From positions 21,834,665-21,898,664 of the forward strand of contig NC_133221.1 of NCBI RefSeq assembly GCF_040436345.1: a DNA stretch of 64,000 bases, in the 5' to 3' direction. Source of the stretch: Pagrus major (lineage: Eukaryota > Chordata > Actinopteri > Spariformes > Sparidae). Every line of letters begins with the position of its first letter. The stretch's first letter is position 1. This document shows positions 11,701 through 24,700 of this stretch, one piece after another. The translations under genes and the position numbers were made by a program. The notes under the pieces were generated by a model that saw only the letters and a program-made list of their open reading frames with translations, was not told the DNA's origin and searched no databases.

Positions 11701-14340
11701 ATGGTACATTAGTTTGACTGTATATAATGCTAACAAGCTGTATGTGAGGGATATGACAGAGCTAAATAAACACTTTTCCCCAAAAGTATGAACTTAAAGA
11801 TGTCATAGATGTCATGTCCATGGCCCGCGGGACTGATTTTAGGGGTACCAAACAAGTAAATCTGTGACTCGTGTGAGCAGTAAGTAGCCTTATTATGTTA
11901 ATACAATTCACATTCGACCATGTGAATTAGTCACCGGATTCAGCTCTCTTTCCATAGCAAATCTATAACCTAATTTTTGTTTGGATATTTTTTTTTCTTG
12001 CCATGTAATTCCCAGGGGAATCATTAAAAATTCACTGTGCAGATAATCTTACCTGGATTCATGTTTGCCAGGGCAAGTGAAAAGCTTTAGTAAGAGGTAT
12101 GCAAACAGGTAATGTATCTTGTCAGGCGAAGATGAGAAATCCAAGATGGCTGCCCTCTTTTTCTCCCCCTGCTCCACCTCCGATTACAGCCTGAAAGAGA
12201 GAAAAGGATCCAGTTACTGTTTGTGTGCACTGTCTGAGAGAACGTCCTGTAAAACCAAGTCCTTTCCATTTAAAAAGCTTCATGTATTTTATTTTAAAGA
12301 CGAGTATTGTGAGCTCTGTTTGCTGTTGTAGTTTGTTGTAGTTTACACAGAACACTTTGGCTATATGCAGTGTTTATTCTCTTTCGACGTCCATAAAGGC
12401 TATTGGTCAAAAATTGACATTTGAGAATGTGTATATTGGTTGGACTGATAGGCTGGACTACTGTTTCATTAGAGTTTTTTTTCATGCCCTCTCCAGCATG
12501 TAGAGAGGCTTTATGTGAGACTGCAGGCATGAGATGTATCAGTACCACCTTTGATTGATTGTGATTGACGTTTTTAAAGCCCTTGACACGACCAAAATGT
12601 TTTTTAAAAGTATTCTAACAAACCCAGAAACTTGAGTTACCTCCAGTAAGCAGGTTAGTTATTTGGATAACTAATCTTTTTCAGCTTTATAGCTCAGCGC
12701 TGACTGACAGCATGAAGGGTTTGAATGTTCTCCCATAAAAATGTATAGATGGCCCTCCTATATTAATAGGATTGATGATGATTGAGCCCGACACCTTCCA
12801 GGGTATTGATCATGTAGGATCTCTTTACCAGGTGATAAGGTCACTGCAGGATAGTAGGGCTGCAGTTAAAATCCTTTACTGACTGGTATTGGCCCCCATC
12901 TTTGTCTCTCCCCTGACCCCTCTGTCCCTTCACAGGCTGAAGAGGAGGCTGCACGCCTGGCATCGATGCCAGCCTGGAGGAGAGACATGATGAAGAAGAA
13001 AATGGACGAAGATAGGTGAGTAACGAAGCTGGGTTTTTTTGCATAATGTTAGCGTGCCTCTTCATATATGTTGACTAAAAGAACTCTCGCTTTACAAAAC
13101 TTAATCACTGTCGAGCACAAAGTCTTATTTCTGATACTAGAACCAGTATATCTGGAACCACTTCTCACAGCACGGTACGGTCAAAGATGTCCAGTGTAAC
13201 GTCTCTTGCCCACTGGAATTCAGTGTAACTCAAGCTCAAACTCAAACTCAATATTTTGTAAACCAAAGGTTTTCATTAAAAATGACCATTTTCCATTTAG
13301 CTGAGGATGTAACCATGTTCCTAATGACATTTTGAACTCTTCTGTACTTGTACAAGGGCGAATCAAAACTGTTGCTTTGACTGACACATGTGGGTTTGGT
13401 TTACAGTATTAGATAACTCAAGATGGCTTAATTATGAGACGCACAGGTGAGAATGTTGGAGATGTCTAACTTCTTATTTTTTATGTTTAGAATAGATTTA
13501 AAATTCAGTGCTACAGTCTTCATATATCTTCATGGTGCTGCAATAAACGTTTTCTTGATCTTTCTGAAAGATGCTTTTTAATTTTTGCATAGCTAATATA
13601 TTTGTAACTACAGTCATCTCCACGTAATGTCGATTATGTGACATTCTCTTATTATTTTATAAACTTGTTGTTGCTGTTTGAGATATTTACACTTTTTCTT
13701 CTTTTGCTTATGTTCTCCTGATGTGACAGGGAACAAAAGAGGTAAGACAAAAAAATTTTTATTTCATAAAGTGATCTTAACATTACATTGATCTTGTAAA
13801 ATGATAAGAAAAAAAAAGTCTGTTTCAATTCAATCTGTTGTCAAGGTTTCCATCTAGTGGCCGTAAACTGTCACATTATGTCCCATGGCAATGAAGCCCA
13901 TGTAGGGCGAAACGACTGCAACAAATCATAGCCCAGTGTTTTGACAGCTGTCGTAATAATAGGAAAAAGACTCGAGACACATTTGAGAATCCATCTAAGT
14001 ACTAGCTGGATTACTAACCATTTATATTGCAACTATATGTGCTTGTGTATGTTATTTTATATCATATAAACTACTTTATTGTGAGATTTGATGATTGCTT
14101 TAAAATAAAACCTTCTTAAAGCTTCCTGTACATTTCTAACTTCCCTTATGTTTCTCGTCCTTTGTCCACCTTTTTTTCATGGATGCATTCAGAAAAGCTG
14201 AACAGCAGGCCAAACAGGCCAAGGAGATAGAGGAGAAGACGGAGCAGGAGCGACTACGGATCCTGGGCTACGACGAGACCAAGCTGGCTCCCTGGCAGCG
14301 ACAGATCATCCTGAAGAAAGGGGACATAGCCAAACAGTGA
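2724..14340 (+). CDS. espn: Espin, 3' half of gene (WH2 and actin-bundling module), 5' exons off window
   Basis: Espin bundles parallel actin filaments in hair-cell stereocilia and microvilli. Coding exons seen: 2724-2863, 4162-4545, 12936-13015, 13730-13741 (a 12-nt microexon) and 14193-14340. All have GT/AG junctions and matching phases. Exon 1 encodes '[20 protein letters not shown]', a WH2 actin-monomer motif that is near-identical to vertebrate espin. Exon 2 is Pro/Ser-rich and then reads '[20 protein letters not shown]', the start of the actin-bundling module. The last exons give a charged helix ending '[18 protein letters not shown]' and TGA. The first exon enters in phase 2, so the ankyrin-repeat exons should lie left of base 1 or in upstream sequence where I cannot see them. 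From the ATG at 2741 the model is 248 aa. Teleosts may have two espin paralogues; I cannot say which this is. Confidence 0.93.
2997..3597. mobile_element. Fold-back MITE, ~600 bp, TA target duplication
   Basis: The left end 'catattttggcgtctaaatg' is mirrored at the right end (about 3535-3597) by 'catttagacaccaaaatatg'. Inverted matching continues about 55 bp inward through 'gactaatagg' and 'ggtccagtag'. TA flanks both sides (2995-2996 and 3598-3599). It has no coding capacity. It sits in the espin intron after the WH2 exon. Confidence 0.85.
6513..8690 (+). CDS. espn: Alternative 2.2-kb terminal exon of espin (ESPNL-like C-terminus)
   Basis: The acceptor 'gatttag' precedes an open frame in phase 0, compatible with the donor after 4545. 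Splicing would replace the normal bundling tail with 725 aa. Visible parts: '[20 protein letters not shown]' at the start; a heptad-like coiled coil around nt 6607-6720 (IEKQIENL...[11 protein letters not shown]); a conserved-looking block at nt 7420-8030 with '[15 protein letters not shown]' and '[19 protein letters not shown]'; a Pro-rich tract at nt 8107-8190 suited to profilin or SH3 binding; a Ser/Thr/Gln-rich linker; and a charged end 'EKEAELFDI' with TAA. My recollection is that espin-like (ESPNL) ends in a similar block; this was not checked. It lies between canonical exons 2 and 3 on the same strand and has its own poly(A) signal. Confidence 0.85.
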   Translation, partial: FVASGHYQPQEWHYSHVHNAILGPFGELMTEDDLTRIEKQIENLQVMHKVSEVEKELEELERQLHQLLPVSAALSQGHFSVNPKQVHGQAEDLPAWCNKISTLLKSMAILLATLGGKEIDILDLICPGYSQEEASNVSTCQSEPAGSVGTGFIGRSQSFSTREDVEKEIKQCGVSVKNLKANYEIQNQSQSADDKANRVYKRKRSLPVVSESSYRPETIREDDVPRPPAEVVQPHTNGDLPPVEESVLPLVEEPVIIASHAPKTYVPSEAMAPTNIEQFNQVLSADPILNNDQLTRSLEVQTDLSYVQECIEMRKERIVFLFLEHWRKYTISESYRTKYTGRRGNHLDVGWEDYNQFSAQIGEEMQSEDDKLLLFMKSKQVVGNLIGHWRTIMSQVPTRQIRRLSRAQMIYWPEHFLPHINGSTVSYESLTLDLFMLGYFQLLEMDMSRSERKFRHLLCYEMFDRLGSHKWEVIRQFHKEVMEEIEKGKRDWADGFEDIKLKYFGDSTDGGGMMTASLRSMSPEMSFMPIQESPPPPPSHPPPPPPPTHPAPPLPNSTSPPTSQSEVSPSSSPAASKGGVSDNGQCVKQETQKDLKEANAQGDVKASEQMSSTKAVVPNGTSSEQERMQSLTTNTVQHTNATAKAETLQGTTESSGPDPVKDVPPVTVKIIEEPHVDKPPPRDEHNENSIKVIYELKEFSNEEIIRYIDRSFAFWKEKEAELFDI
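8691..12935 (+). other. Espin alternative 3' UTR, then intron
   Basis: 8691 to about 9655 reads as the 3' UTR of the alternative exon. From there to 12935 is AT-rich intron with no exon-like frame, RNA gene or clear transposon recognised. Short apparent frames near 12100-12550 lack splice context. Confidence 0.6.
9628..9633 (+). terminator. Poly(A) signal for the alternative espin terminal exon
   Basis: AATAAA followed within 30 bp by a T/GT-rich stretch ('gtttgttgacatttttgtg'), about 940 bp after the TAA at 8690. Its position within an espin intron supports a genuine alternative transcript end. Confidence 0.7.
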
Positions 14341-16350
14341 ACTTGGCCCGCTCCCCCTCCTTTGTCCCTCAGCACTCCCCACCCCAAGGCCTTCACTGAG
14401 CACCTCTCCCTCCCTGAACCTCCTCCCCGCACTGTACACTGGACAGTGGGGAAGACGGTGTCCCCTCTCCAGGACCATGCTGTGGTTGCTGCTGTCCACT
14501 CCAGCTTTGAGGCTCAACTTGGGTGAAACACAGCAGTGAAACACCTCCAATGAAAGTCTCATGGACACAAACTCTTTGTCTTTTAGTGCTAACGATAGCT
14601 GTGACATGCACTGATTTTCCTCGCTTAAGACATCTGCTATAAATGCATGTGTCCTTGACTAAATTAAGATTATCTGTAGTATCTGTATATTTGCCGCAAA
14701 TCCTCATTTTCCTGTAAATCAATAGAAGCTATTTCACATAGACGATTTACTCAAACAAAGACATGTGATAGATGGAGTTAATGGGGAAAAGCCTGTCATC
14801 ACATGTATATTTCCCCTTCATTAGCCACAGACACCATTATGTAATGAATGGAAAAGTAGCTCCGTAAGAGTTGTGTCATCTAGTGATGGCATGAACATAC
14901 TCAACAAAGGCTTATTAAATCCTGAAGCAGCTAATGCATTCTGTATGTAGACGATATCTCATCTTTATCATGTTGTATACTTAGTCATGAGATTTTTGTA
15001 TGGAGCTCATAGAAGCACTTTCTTAATGGCTTCATTTTACTGCCAGAGTTGTCATCCTAACACTGCTCAAACTAATCTGTTTCTTTAGATAAGCTTGTTG
15101 TCATTTCTCTGTGGATTTGGAATATTGATATCGGTATATATCCTATTTTAAATTATGTAAAGATTATCTAGCTGTGCAAATTGAATTTTATTAATTATCA
15201 CTGGACGAAAGCTGCAATGTTCCAATTGAATTTTTCTATATGTGACCTAAATGTTACGCTGTGGTGATCATGAATGTGAAATGTTGTGTGCATGTGTAAT
15301 GTTGTGATGTATTATTAAGCACATTTGACCCCAGAGGACCCAGGATTTTCAGTGAAAAAACAAAAGGAAAACATTCCAATCCTGCTAGGTTTCTATTTGA
15401 ATATGGCCTGTTTAAAAAAGAAAACATGCACATGAGCAGAGCAGCATCTCACACCAGACATCTCATCGGCACACTGAATATTGCAAAAGTAGAGAAAAGT
15501 CATCAGTTTGTCCTGTGTCCTGTTCCGGCCTTTGTCCCACTTACCTGGAGGATAAAAATTTGATGAGCTGATCTTCTTACAGAATGCAGAGAGCTCTATG
15601 TACTGTTCTTTAGATAAAGCTATGTGTTTGTAATCCGCAGCCACTAGTGTGAAGAGTCCAGCTGTCTCTGGCTCAAACATCAGATTATAAATAAGATGAA
15701 CAAGACTTCTGTAATCTACTGTATAAATCACTGTAGACGTTCAGGACGATCATATTTAAGCGACGGAACTGACACAAATGGCAGGCTGATTATTATACAG
15801 CTTATTTTATTCATAATTTCTCTGATCTAAACGATATCATCCAGTCCCAGGTTTTGAAGCAGTACTAGGATTCAAGCATGGTTTTATCAGTTTGGGGAAT
15901 TTGTTGTTGTTGAATTTTTTTTGGTAGAACTGAGGAGACACATTGGAAATGTTAGCAGAGCGTTAATGTCCTCTGACATTCAAGAGTAACTAAACCTCAC
16001 ATCCATCTTTTTGACACATACGAATTCCCACATGATAAATATTCTCTGTTTACTACATTTATGCTGGATGTACATCTTTACAAATGTAGGGTATCGGTCC
16101 TGGTTGGGGAATTATTTTGGAAATATTCTAATTTACTGTCATCGGATGCCATATGATGTTGAAATTGAAAATGATGTAAACGTCATTGCCATTTGATTTT
16201 CTATATATATATTTCAACTCTGTATATAGTGACCCTATTTCAATTGTTTCCATATTGCATTATATTACATGTCTCAGCCTTGCTTGAATAGAATGATGGC
16301 TAATTCATGTATAATTGTATTTTCAGACTGTTAAAAATGAAGACAATAAA
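14341..16350 (+). other. espn: Espin canonical 3' UTR with poly(A) signal
   Basis: About 2 kb of AT-rich sequence follows the TGA at 14338-14340. AATAAA is at 16345-16350, with a second at 16413-16418. No coding signal is seen on either strand. Confidence 0.7.
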
Positions 16351-16419
16351 TCTTTAATCACCAAACGATGTTCAGAGTCTGCTTGTGTTGCCTCCCACAG
16401 GAACACATGTACAATAAAA

Positions 16420-17560
16420 TCCATTAGCATTATTAATTAATTATTAAATAATTAAAGCCACCTGAAGCTTATAATGTTCAGTTTTTGTTGATGTTGATTA
16501 CTTTTTCTGTAATACTTTAGAATTTTTAATTATAAGAACAGTGCAAATTATTCCCAAAAAATACTTAACAATACAAAACACGAGCAAGAGAAAACAAGGG
16601 CGTGAAAGGAAATAAATAAATAATACTATTATTACTAATAAATACCCAATAAAAGAAAAATAAATCATACTTCTTACCTCATGACATGCTTGTCACTGAG
16701 ATACCTCAACCATTGCACCTGGACGTAAGATGTTGATATCTGCGGCCTCCATTTGTGCTTTCGCATTGGAGTGATTTTTAAGCTTTGAGAAACTGACAAG
16801 TAATTTGTGCAAACCTGGTTTTAAATAACAATATCGGGAACATACTAAGTGTCAGAAACTTTACATCTGGGACATTTTTTAACATTTATCTGCTGGTCGC
16901 CACTTTCAAAGATTCCTTATAAATGTGTAAAACCAAAACCAACCATCTCTGAAAATTGTGACCTTCCTATGTGGGATTTGGCACTGCATGTACTGTATTA
17001 CACTACCTACTACTACTAAATTATCAGGTGCAATATTTTTGAAAATCATGTGCAATATTAACTTTTATGACTTCTTAGTATCATGGTATATTATATATTA
17101 TATTTCGTATTTTATTGTAGTTTACTTATTTAATTTGGTATTGTTATTCCATTACTTTTATTATTAGTCTAATATCTTCTTTGTATTTTATTGTGATGTC
17201 ACTGTATTTTTGAGCATTCTCTGGCACAATATCTCATCTTATTCTCTACATGCAGTGTTAATACATCAGCGAGGAGGCTGTTGTGTCTCTTGTTGGTCAG
17301 CAGAGGGCGTCAAAGAGCTATTTGTTGCCAATCAGGTGGGACGATTGGGAGGAATCTTAAACATATATATAGGCCTATCAGAAAGAAAGAAATATAAATA
17401 GTTGAAAATCGTCAGAAAATCAAACTAATGAGGACATTTTTATTTCCCTGTTATAATAACAATTTGTAGAGGTGAAACTGAAACTGTGCCTTGTGTTTTA
17501 AATGTATTTGACTGAAAGCTGGCTGTGTTTTATGTGGCCGAGCCGGACTGTAAACTAGTC
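16420..17560. other. Intergenic, AT-rich, no gene seen
   Basis: Spacer between espin and arhgef16. It is rich in A/T and short TA runs. I could not recognise an exon, RNA gene or transposon end. Confidence 0.6.
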
Positions 17561-17888
17561 CAGCGTCTCAGAAAAAACACAGAAACGTGAAACCGCTTCG
17601 CTGTCAAAGTTTGCTCCGTAGCTGCAAGCCTTTGCCTGTTTTGATCCAAATTGGCACTTTTTCGACGATTGATTGACACTCACCTGTAGTGACGTAGGCA
17701 GCTTAATGGGCGCCCGCGAGCAGAGGAGGAGGAAGTGAGTGAGGAGAAGTGTGTGACAGAGTGGAGCGGAGGAGTACAGCTGCTGCACCTCTCAGCGCAC
17801 CGGACAGCGGCTCTCCAGAGACTCCAGCCGACCGACCTGTGGTAACATTTGTTAAGAAGGCTGCTGTTTGTCAGGTCACCTCACACAG
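17560..17888 (+). promoter_or_regulatory. Promoter and non-coding first exon of arhgef16
   Basis: The base composition becomes GC- and CpG-richer here ('gggcgcccgcgagcagagg', 'cagcgcaccggacagcgg') than on either side. A consensus donor follows at 17889 ('cacacag' then 'gtaaga'). The next acceptor, at 18711, leads to the start-codon exon. No TATA box is evident. The transcription start is not determined. Confidence 0.6.
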
Positions 17889-18162
17889 GTAAGACGGCTG
17901 CTGAAGTGCTCACAGTGTCCGTGTTTGGTGAACTGCGTGTCACCCCGCTGTTGTGAACCATGGGAATGTGAGGCAGACATTTTTGCTCCCACCCTAATCC
18001 GTCTTTCAGGCAGCGACTGAACACAGAAAAAAAACAAGCTAATTGTTTACTTTGCTGTAGGTGTAATTACAGTCTAAACCTGCTGTTAGCCCTAATGTCT
18101 CACTGTCTGTGATGAATGTCACAGTGGTATGTTTGTAAGAGTTAGGCCTGCATAATAACTTG

Positions 18163-18199
<37 letters not shown>

Positions 18200-18310
18200 A
18201 CTTGACATAATACTTTTTGCACAAGGCAGGTTAGGAGTAATTATCAGGAGAAAAGAAGTGTGGATTTGTCTTCTAGTTTCTGTGGTGCAGAGATTTGCTC
18301 GAGCAGATTT

Positions 18311-18313
<3 letters not shown>

Positions 18314-18388
<75 letters not shown>
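18314..18388. repeat. (TG)n microsatellite in arhgef16 intron 1
   Basis: About 75 bp of pure TG, with a shorter TG run at about 18168-18199. Both lie between the non-coding first exon and the start-codon exon. Confidence 0.97.
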
Positions 18389-18389
<1 letters not shown>

Positions 18390-18765
18390 ACAAGTGCAGT
18401 GTAGGAGTGAGCGGTGAGTCACGGGTTGAGTCCCTGTGTATAAGTTTGACATAACTGACTGCTCTGTCCGACTGACCGAGTGTGTGAGTGGGGAATTGGA
18501 TCACGAGTGAGGCTCCCCTCTTTGATGGGAAGAGATCTGGGAGCCCCACTGTAGGTCACCAGAAGTATTTGAGGGTCTTCCAGACAAGAGACACTCATAT
18601 TACCCCTGCTGTGTTTACCATATGTCCATTTAGGGTGCTGCTTTATACATGTTTAATTCCTGTAGTCTGGTTTTGCGTGTAAAGGCTGTCATTTCTTTCC
18701 TTCTTCCTCAGACTCCTCCGATGTTGTAGGTGTTGAAGATCTCAGTGGATTGGGCTGAGGACGCC

Positions 18766-21700
18766 ATGTCCCACAGCCAGTCAGCCAGCTGCATGGGCGA
18801 CCAGGCCCCTCTCATTCTGGAGAGCTGCTTCTCTACCGATCTCCATATATCTGAGCCAGGCGATGAATGCTGCCAGTCACAAAGCTCCCCAACTCCCCAA
18901 TGTGAAACCCCCCAGGAGGATGAAGTAGACAGGATGGTGGTGCCTCAGCGGATGCGTCTGAGCACTGAGAGTCCTGCAGCACTGAAGACCGGCACCCACC
19001 AGCTCATCCCCAAGAGTTTAGCTGTGGCCAGTCGGTCTAGGCACCGCCACCACACCACCGTGGTGACCTTCCCAGTGGGACTGGAGAACTCCATCAGTGG
19101 GAATCGAATCCGTCACTCAACCCAGGGGCCGGATGTGTCCTGGGAAGATTATGACAGTGATGGAGACGGCTTTGCTTTAAGGAGGAACCGCAGGAACAAG
19201 TCATACAGAGCGGCTGTGACCAGCCTGGACATTGAAGCCATGTCAAAGGGACAAGCAGCTGGAGCCACGTTGAAACCTGTCAAAGAGGATAGAGCACCCA
19301 GTCCAAGTCCAGCTAGAAGCCCTGGACGCAAGGTAGGCCGAGGGGTTTGGGGTCAGAGTCCAATTACCGTAAGCTCATAGTTAATTGAATGGAATTTGTA
19401 GTTGCAGTAAGCTAAGGTTGCAGTTAATAGCTTCATAGGTCAAAGCCAGGTTGGCCAACAGCATTCTCCTTTAGTCACAGGGATGATGGCATTTTTCCAC
19501 ATGTGTTTCCTATCGTCCAGACTAGCCAAAGTGTTGAGGAAGTCCTCATAGGGGTTTTACCAGACTATTCTTTAAAATGCTACATTTAAAGATTGATAGA
19601 AAACAGCAGTCCCAGGAGATAATAATAATAATAATACATTTTATTTGTACAGCGCTTTTAAAAACTCTCAAAGACACTTTACAAGATACATGACAGTGTG
19701 AGTATTATTAAGGCTATCCACAGTGTTGAACTCAGGCTGCACTGCTGTCTCCCCTCTAGCGAACCCTGGGCAGAAAGAGGAACCAGAACCATCGTGGGTC
19801 CTTCAAAGATGGTATGTTCACAAATGTGTCACTCTGTCCACTTCTCTAAATTTGCCAACGGACTACAAATAGATGGGAAATAACTATGACATTCAATTAA
19901 TGGAAGACTGGACTTGACATGTGGATGCAACAATATCCATGTCATTGCGTAGATCCCTTGAGGCAACAGGAGAGGACCGAACAGGAAATGATTCACCCTG
20001 AACGCTCCCAGCATGCTGAGTGTCAGATTATGAGTCCTGAATTTTAAACTTTTGATATCCTGTACCTCCAGACCCTGCCACTTATCTAGCTTTGAGTGTT
20101 TTTCAAAAGTAATTCTTCAGTTATGATAATGTGGACGGTTTGATTGATGAGTTGTTTGTCCACTTAAAGAGCTGATTTATCTCACTGCTGCAGCTGTTCA
20201 AAAACTGAAAAAAGGTGTTAAAATTAATTTTGGAACTCAAATCAACACTGACAGTTTTGTCATTTTGATGTATTCTCAAAGATCTGACGATCATCTTAGA
20301 AAAACGTTAATTTTCTTTCTTAATATCATAATCAGATTTCACCTACACATTTAACACTGTCAGAATCAGGCCTGTGTGACTAGGGTAACAACGGTTAGAG
20401 ATTTTCACAGTACGATAACGGTCTCAGAAAATAGCACATTTCACAGCATGCAGTGTTATGTAATGGTAACAATTATTATTATGTGTTACAGTGACCCTTA
20501 AGGACATAATATTTTGGTCACAAAAGCCTAGCCTTTTTTCAGTAACACATGGTATTATAACCGCGCTGCAACCCTACCCGTGACCTTTCCTTTACTTAAT
20601 GGTCTCTGTATGATTCCTAGTGATGAAACTCTCTAGTTAGAAACCAGCATTTAAATCTGACTCACTGTCAGTTTTATTCCAAACACATTCTCACCTCCTA
20701 CGGTTTAATTCTCAAAGTGGCACGTTATCAAGTTTACAGATTCCGACTCTGCTTCAGCCTTTTATTTGTTACAGTTAACAGAATACCTACAATTACCTCA
20801 TTTCAATACAGCTGACAGATTTATGGGTGAATAGGAACAGAATCCTTCATGCATAAGAAATATTTCAGTTCACTCTTTAAAGGTCACATATTTTGCTCAT
20901 TTTCAGATTCATACTTTTATTTTGTTTGTCTACTAGAAAATGTTTACACACTTTAATGCTCAAAAACATTTCTCATACTGTCCATTGCAGCACCTCTATT
21001 CACCCTGTCTGAACGCTCTGTTTTAGCACCTTGACACTTGGCATTTTAGGAACGCGTGTGTGTGTTTGCTGCTTTTGTTGTCACGAAAAATGTTCTACAT
21101 TTCAAAACCACAGCAGACTGAAGCTCTGAATTAACACTTGAGCAATGTTTGTTGATGCGATCCTCAGCCACACCGCGCCTCTACCAGGAGATCCGTGAGC
21201 GAGGGCTGCACTCTACCAACCAGGACGAGCTGCTGGATGACTTTGTGGTGGTGGAGCCTCCCGTGGAGGACCAGGGCATCGTAGTGAAGAGCTACCGACC
21301 TGCACAGCTCACCTGGAGCCAGCTGCCGCAGGTAAACCTCTTATTTGCACTGACATGTCAGCATTAAGGGAAACAGAATCACGTTCATTAATTCATTTTA
21401 GTCCTTAAACAGAGAACACTGCCACACTACCAATGTGTAACCAAAAAATGTTGTCTGATTCAAATATCTTTCCTTCTTGCTCTTAAACTTCAGCTGATTT
21501 TTGAATGTTCTTTAAAGGATGAAATATAAAAGCTTACAGTCTTACTCGTTTTTGTTGCTGCGTAAACTCCCACACTCCATGACCCTGCATAGAAATGCTG
21601 GCTAAGTTTGCTCTAAATGTCAGAACAACCACCGAGCCAGTCAGACAGACTGGAGACATTTTCATGTACCATTTTCAAACAAACAAAAAAAAAGATCTAT

Positions 21701-24700
21701 TTCAGACATACAGCAGAATGTGGAGTGTAACATTAGTTTTTCTTTGTATCTCTTACAAAGGTGAAGGACACAGGTATCCTACAGGTGATCACACCTCAGG
21801 AGAGAAAGAGACAAGAGGTAAGTGTGTGTGTGTCTGCTGGTGTGTTACGCCTGCAGAGATGACTAGAAGAGATTGTCATTTACTTTATTTAGTTATTTAT
21901 TTATTTATTTATTTATTTATAGACAATAGAATATGATGCTACCATAGGCTCTGTTGCATTTCAAGTCAGGGGCAATGACATTTCAGCCGAAAATGTTTAG
22001 TTTAAGAAACCTGCGCTTCTCAGCAAATCCAAAAGGTATTTTTTATTTTGTGATTAAAACAAGTGCAGCAATGTTTCTGTTCATATCATAGTTGCATAGG
22101 GAAACAGCCAAAAACAGCCATAGCATGTAATTACAATACAGACTGTTAGTGGAATAATAAAACAACAGGAGCTGTAATCATAAATAGTATTTATTATAGA
22201 TGTACTCCAGATTTAGTGTTGTACCTCAATAAAATTGTGACGGACTAAAAAAAAGTCAAAATCAAGGACAGGTATCCTGACTTGTAGTGCCTACGATGGG
22301 TCAAGCCCCCAAAACACATAATCCTACATTTCCCAAAAATTAAACTCAAGAGCATCTTTCATTAGACCTCTCAAGCCTCGTTTCAAACCCCATACCTCCA
22401 GGCTTTCTGTTAAAAACAATTAAGACTCAAGCCAAAGCCAAGATAACGCTGATGACATCATCGTAGAGATTAATGGCCTCTTTAAAATCGACTGAGTCAT
22501 TGATTTTCATCCCACATATGCACACAAGTTTGATATCATTCTCAGAGGTTTGTCAAAAGACAAAGTAGAAACAGATTGAGGAAATGTGGATATATCAACA
22601 AAACCACATTTACATTTCATTACAAATAAATCGTGGAAAGCAGTTGCACATCACTGACAGATCTTCACAGTGCAACACTATCTGAGGGTGTATGTTCCCT
22701 TTTTGTATTGTGTCTTCGCTAGCAGTCAGACAGCAGATGTTATGTCAATACCAAAGGTCCACCCTGTGTGCACTGCAGTCCCTGAATAAAGCCACACCCT
22801 GCCAGTGTGATCATTCTCTGTCCATCCCGAGCAGGTGCTTGTCTCGCTCTTTTGTACCTCCATTCACCTCATGGGTTTCATTTTAGTGCTCCAAGCATTT
22901 TGCTGAAGATTGGGGCCAACTTGAACTTAGATGAACTAAGAATACTGCAGTGAAAAAAGCTGCCCCACATTAGCTCAGACCGGCCAGAGCTTTACCAGGT
23001 CCACCAGGCAGACAATCATTAATTATTCTTTGATGACACGTCAGGAACATTAGTGTTGCACTGAGATTTTCAGGAAGTAGTGCTCATGGTTTAGCTCAGC
23101 TAATGCCCTTTGGCCCTGTCTGAGCCATTTCACCTGCACAGGAAGTAGGTGTGTGGAAGGTGTGTCATCACCACCTGATAGCTCACCTAAGATCCTGACC
23201 ACAAACGGCAGAAAACTAGTTTGAACACTGCTTGTTTGTCTGCTACAGTAGTATGTGTTTGTGATTTCTCTGGATAATAAACTGTTGCCCAACCGCATGT
23301 AAAGAATATGTGATGATGTAGAGAGAGGTTTGTCATAGAGGAGAGCAAAGATGCAGAATTCTCCACCAACAGCAGCCTCAATAGACCAGAATGCATTGCA
23401 GCCACAGCATATGTTTGTAATTGTGTGTCTGTTGCACTTTCTTGCTTTTGAAGAACTTCATTCCTGCTTGACTTTGTTCGTCTGTGTATAAAATGCACAG
23501 CTTAATGCAGAACACAGACCATTCCTCTGGATGTTAAAAGGATTCTGGTAAATGTAAGAATATAGGAAATGACCTAATTACACAGGGGAGAAAGTAAATT
23601 AAAAACCTTCAAAGAGCTCTAACAGTAAGAGCATCACAGGGTGGGTTTTTCCCTTTGAGTGCATGTTCCAAATGTGAATCGCTCCGTCACATGCACACTT
23701 ATTTGTGTTTGTGGTCTTTTGACAGGCCATTTTTGAGATCATCACATCAGAGCATTCGTACCTGCACAGCCTGGGCATCCTGGTGCGTCATTTCAAAAAC
23801 AATGAAGCACTGAGGAAGACAATGACGACCACAGAGCACCATCACCTCTTCTCCAACATTTCTGTCATCCAGCAAGTCAGCAAACGGTGGGTACAGCACT
23901 CTTCTTACTTCGTCTTACTGGTTTGTGTGTATGTGTGTGAGGGTGATGGAAAAGTAGTTGTGGGGGAGGTTCACCACCCTGTTTAAAAGGATCTGATGAT
24001 GTTATCAGTGTGTGAAGCAGTGCAATGGACTGATCTGCATACAGTATTGTCTGTTCTTTGCAGTTTAAACTGTACTGTGTGTCATACAGTTTGTGGTGTT
24101 ACCACTGAGATGTGGTGTCAGTAGTGAAATGGGTTGATTTAAAGTTTCAGATAGAATATTTGCCCTTAGCATGTCTTTAGTATCCTGTAGGCTCCGCCGA
24201 CATGTTAAAACACGCTAGCAAAACTGGTTTAGCTGCCTGTATGCTCTGAGTGGTATTCCTGGGCTTTCAGATGATAATGTGCTGGAGAGCAGCTTGTGTT
24301 GCTCTGTTCTTTGATAACTGGTTTCATTATTTTGAATGAGTATAAATACAGTTTCAGCAGCAAGAAAAGAAGTGTGCCAGGTAAAACAGGATCTGCATAG
24401 AAGGTGTCTCTGAAGCTGCTGTACTACAAATCTGACTTACATTATCTGTGTGGGTTTGTGTGTCCTGTAGTTGCCTCCTGGGTTGGGCTCTTTTTTTCAG
24501 GTTTCATTTTACTCCTTTTTGTTAAAAAGGCACTGAGCAAAGGTGGGGCTGAAAGTCATTTATAGTGTTGATAATGCTAATAATGGCTTTACAAAGCTTT
24601 GGCCAAAAGGATTCCCAGTCTGTGTGCTGCCCGAATTGTTCTGAAGTTTACTGGACACCTTCTGTTTTCAAATTACAGACTTAGAAATTATCTTCCAGTG

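Noticed and set aside
18168..18549. Frames of repeated Cys-Val or His-Thr in arhgef16 intron 1
   Set aside because: Translations of TG repeats on both strands.
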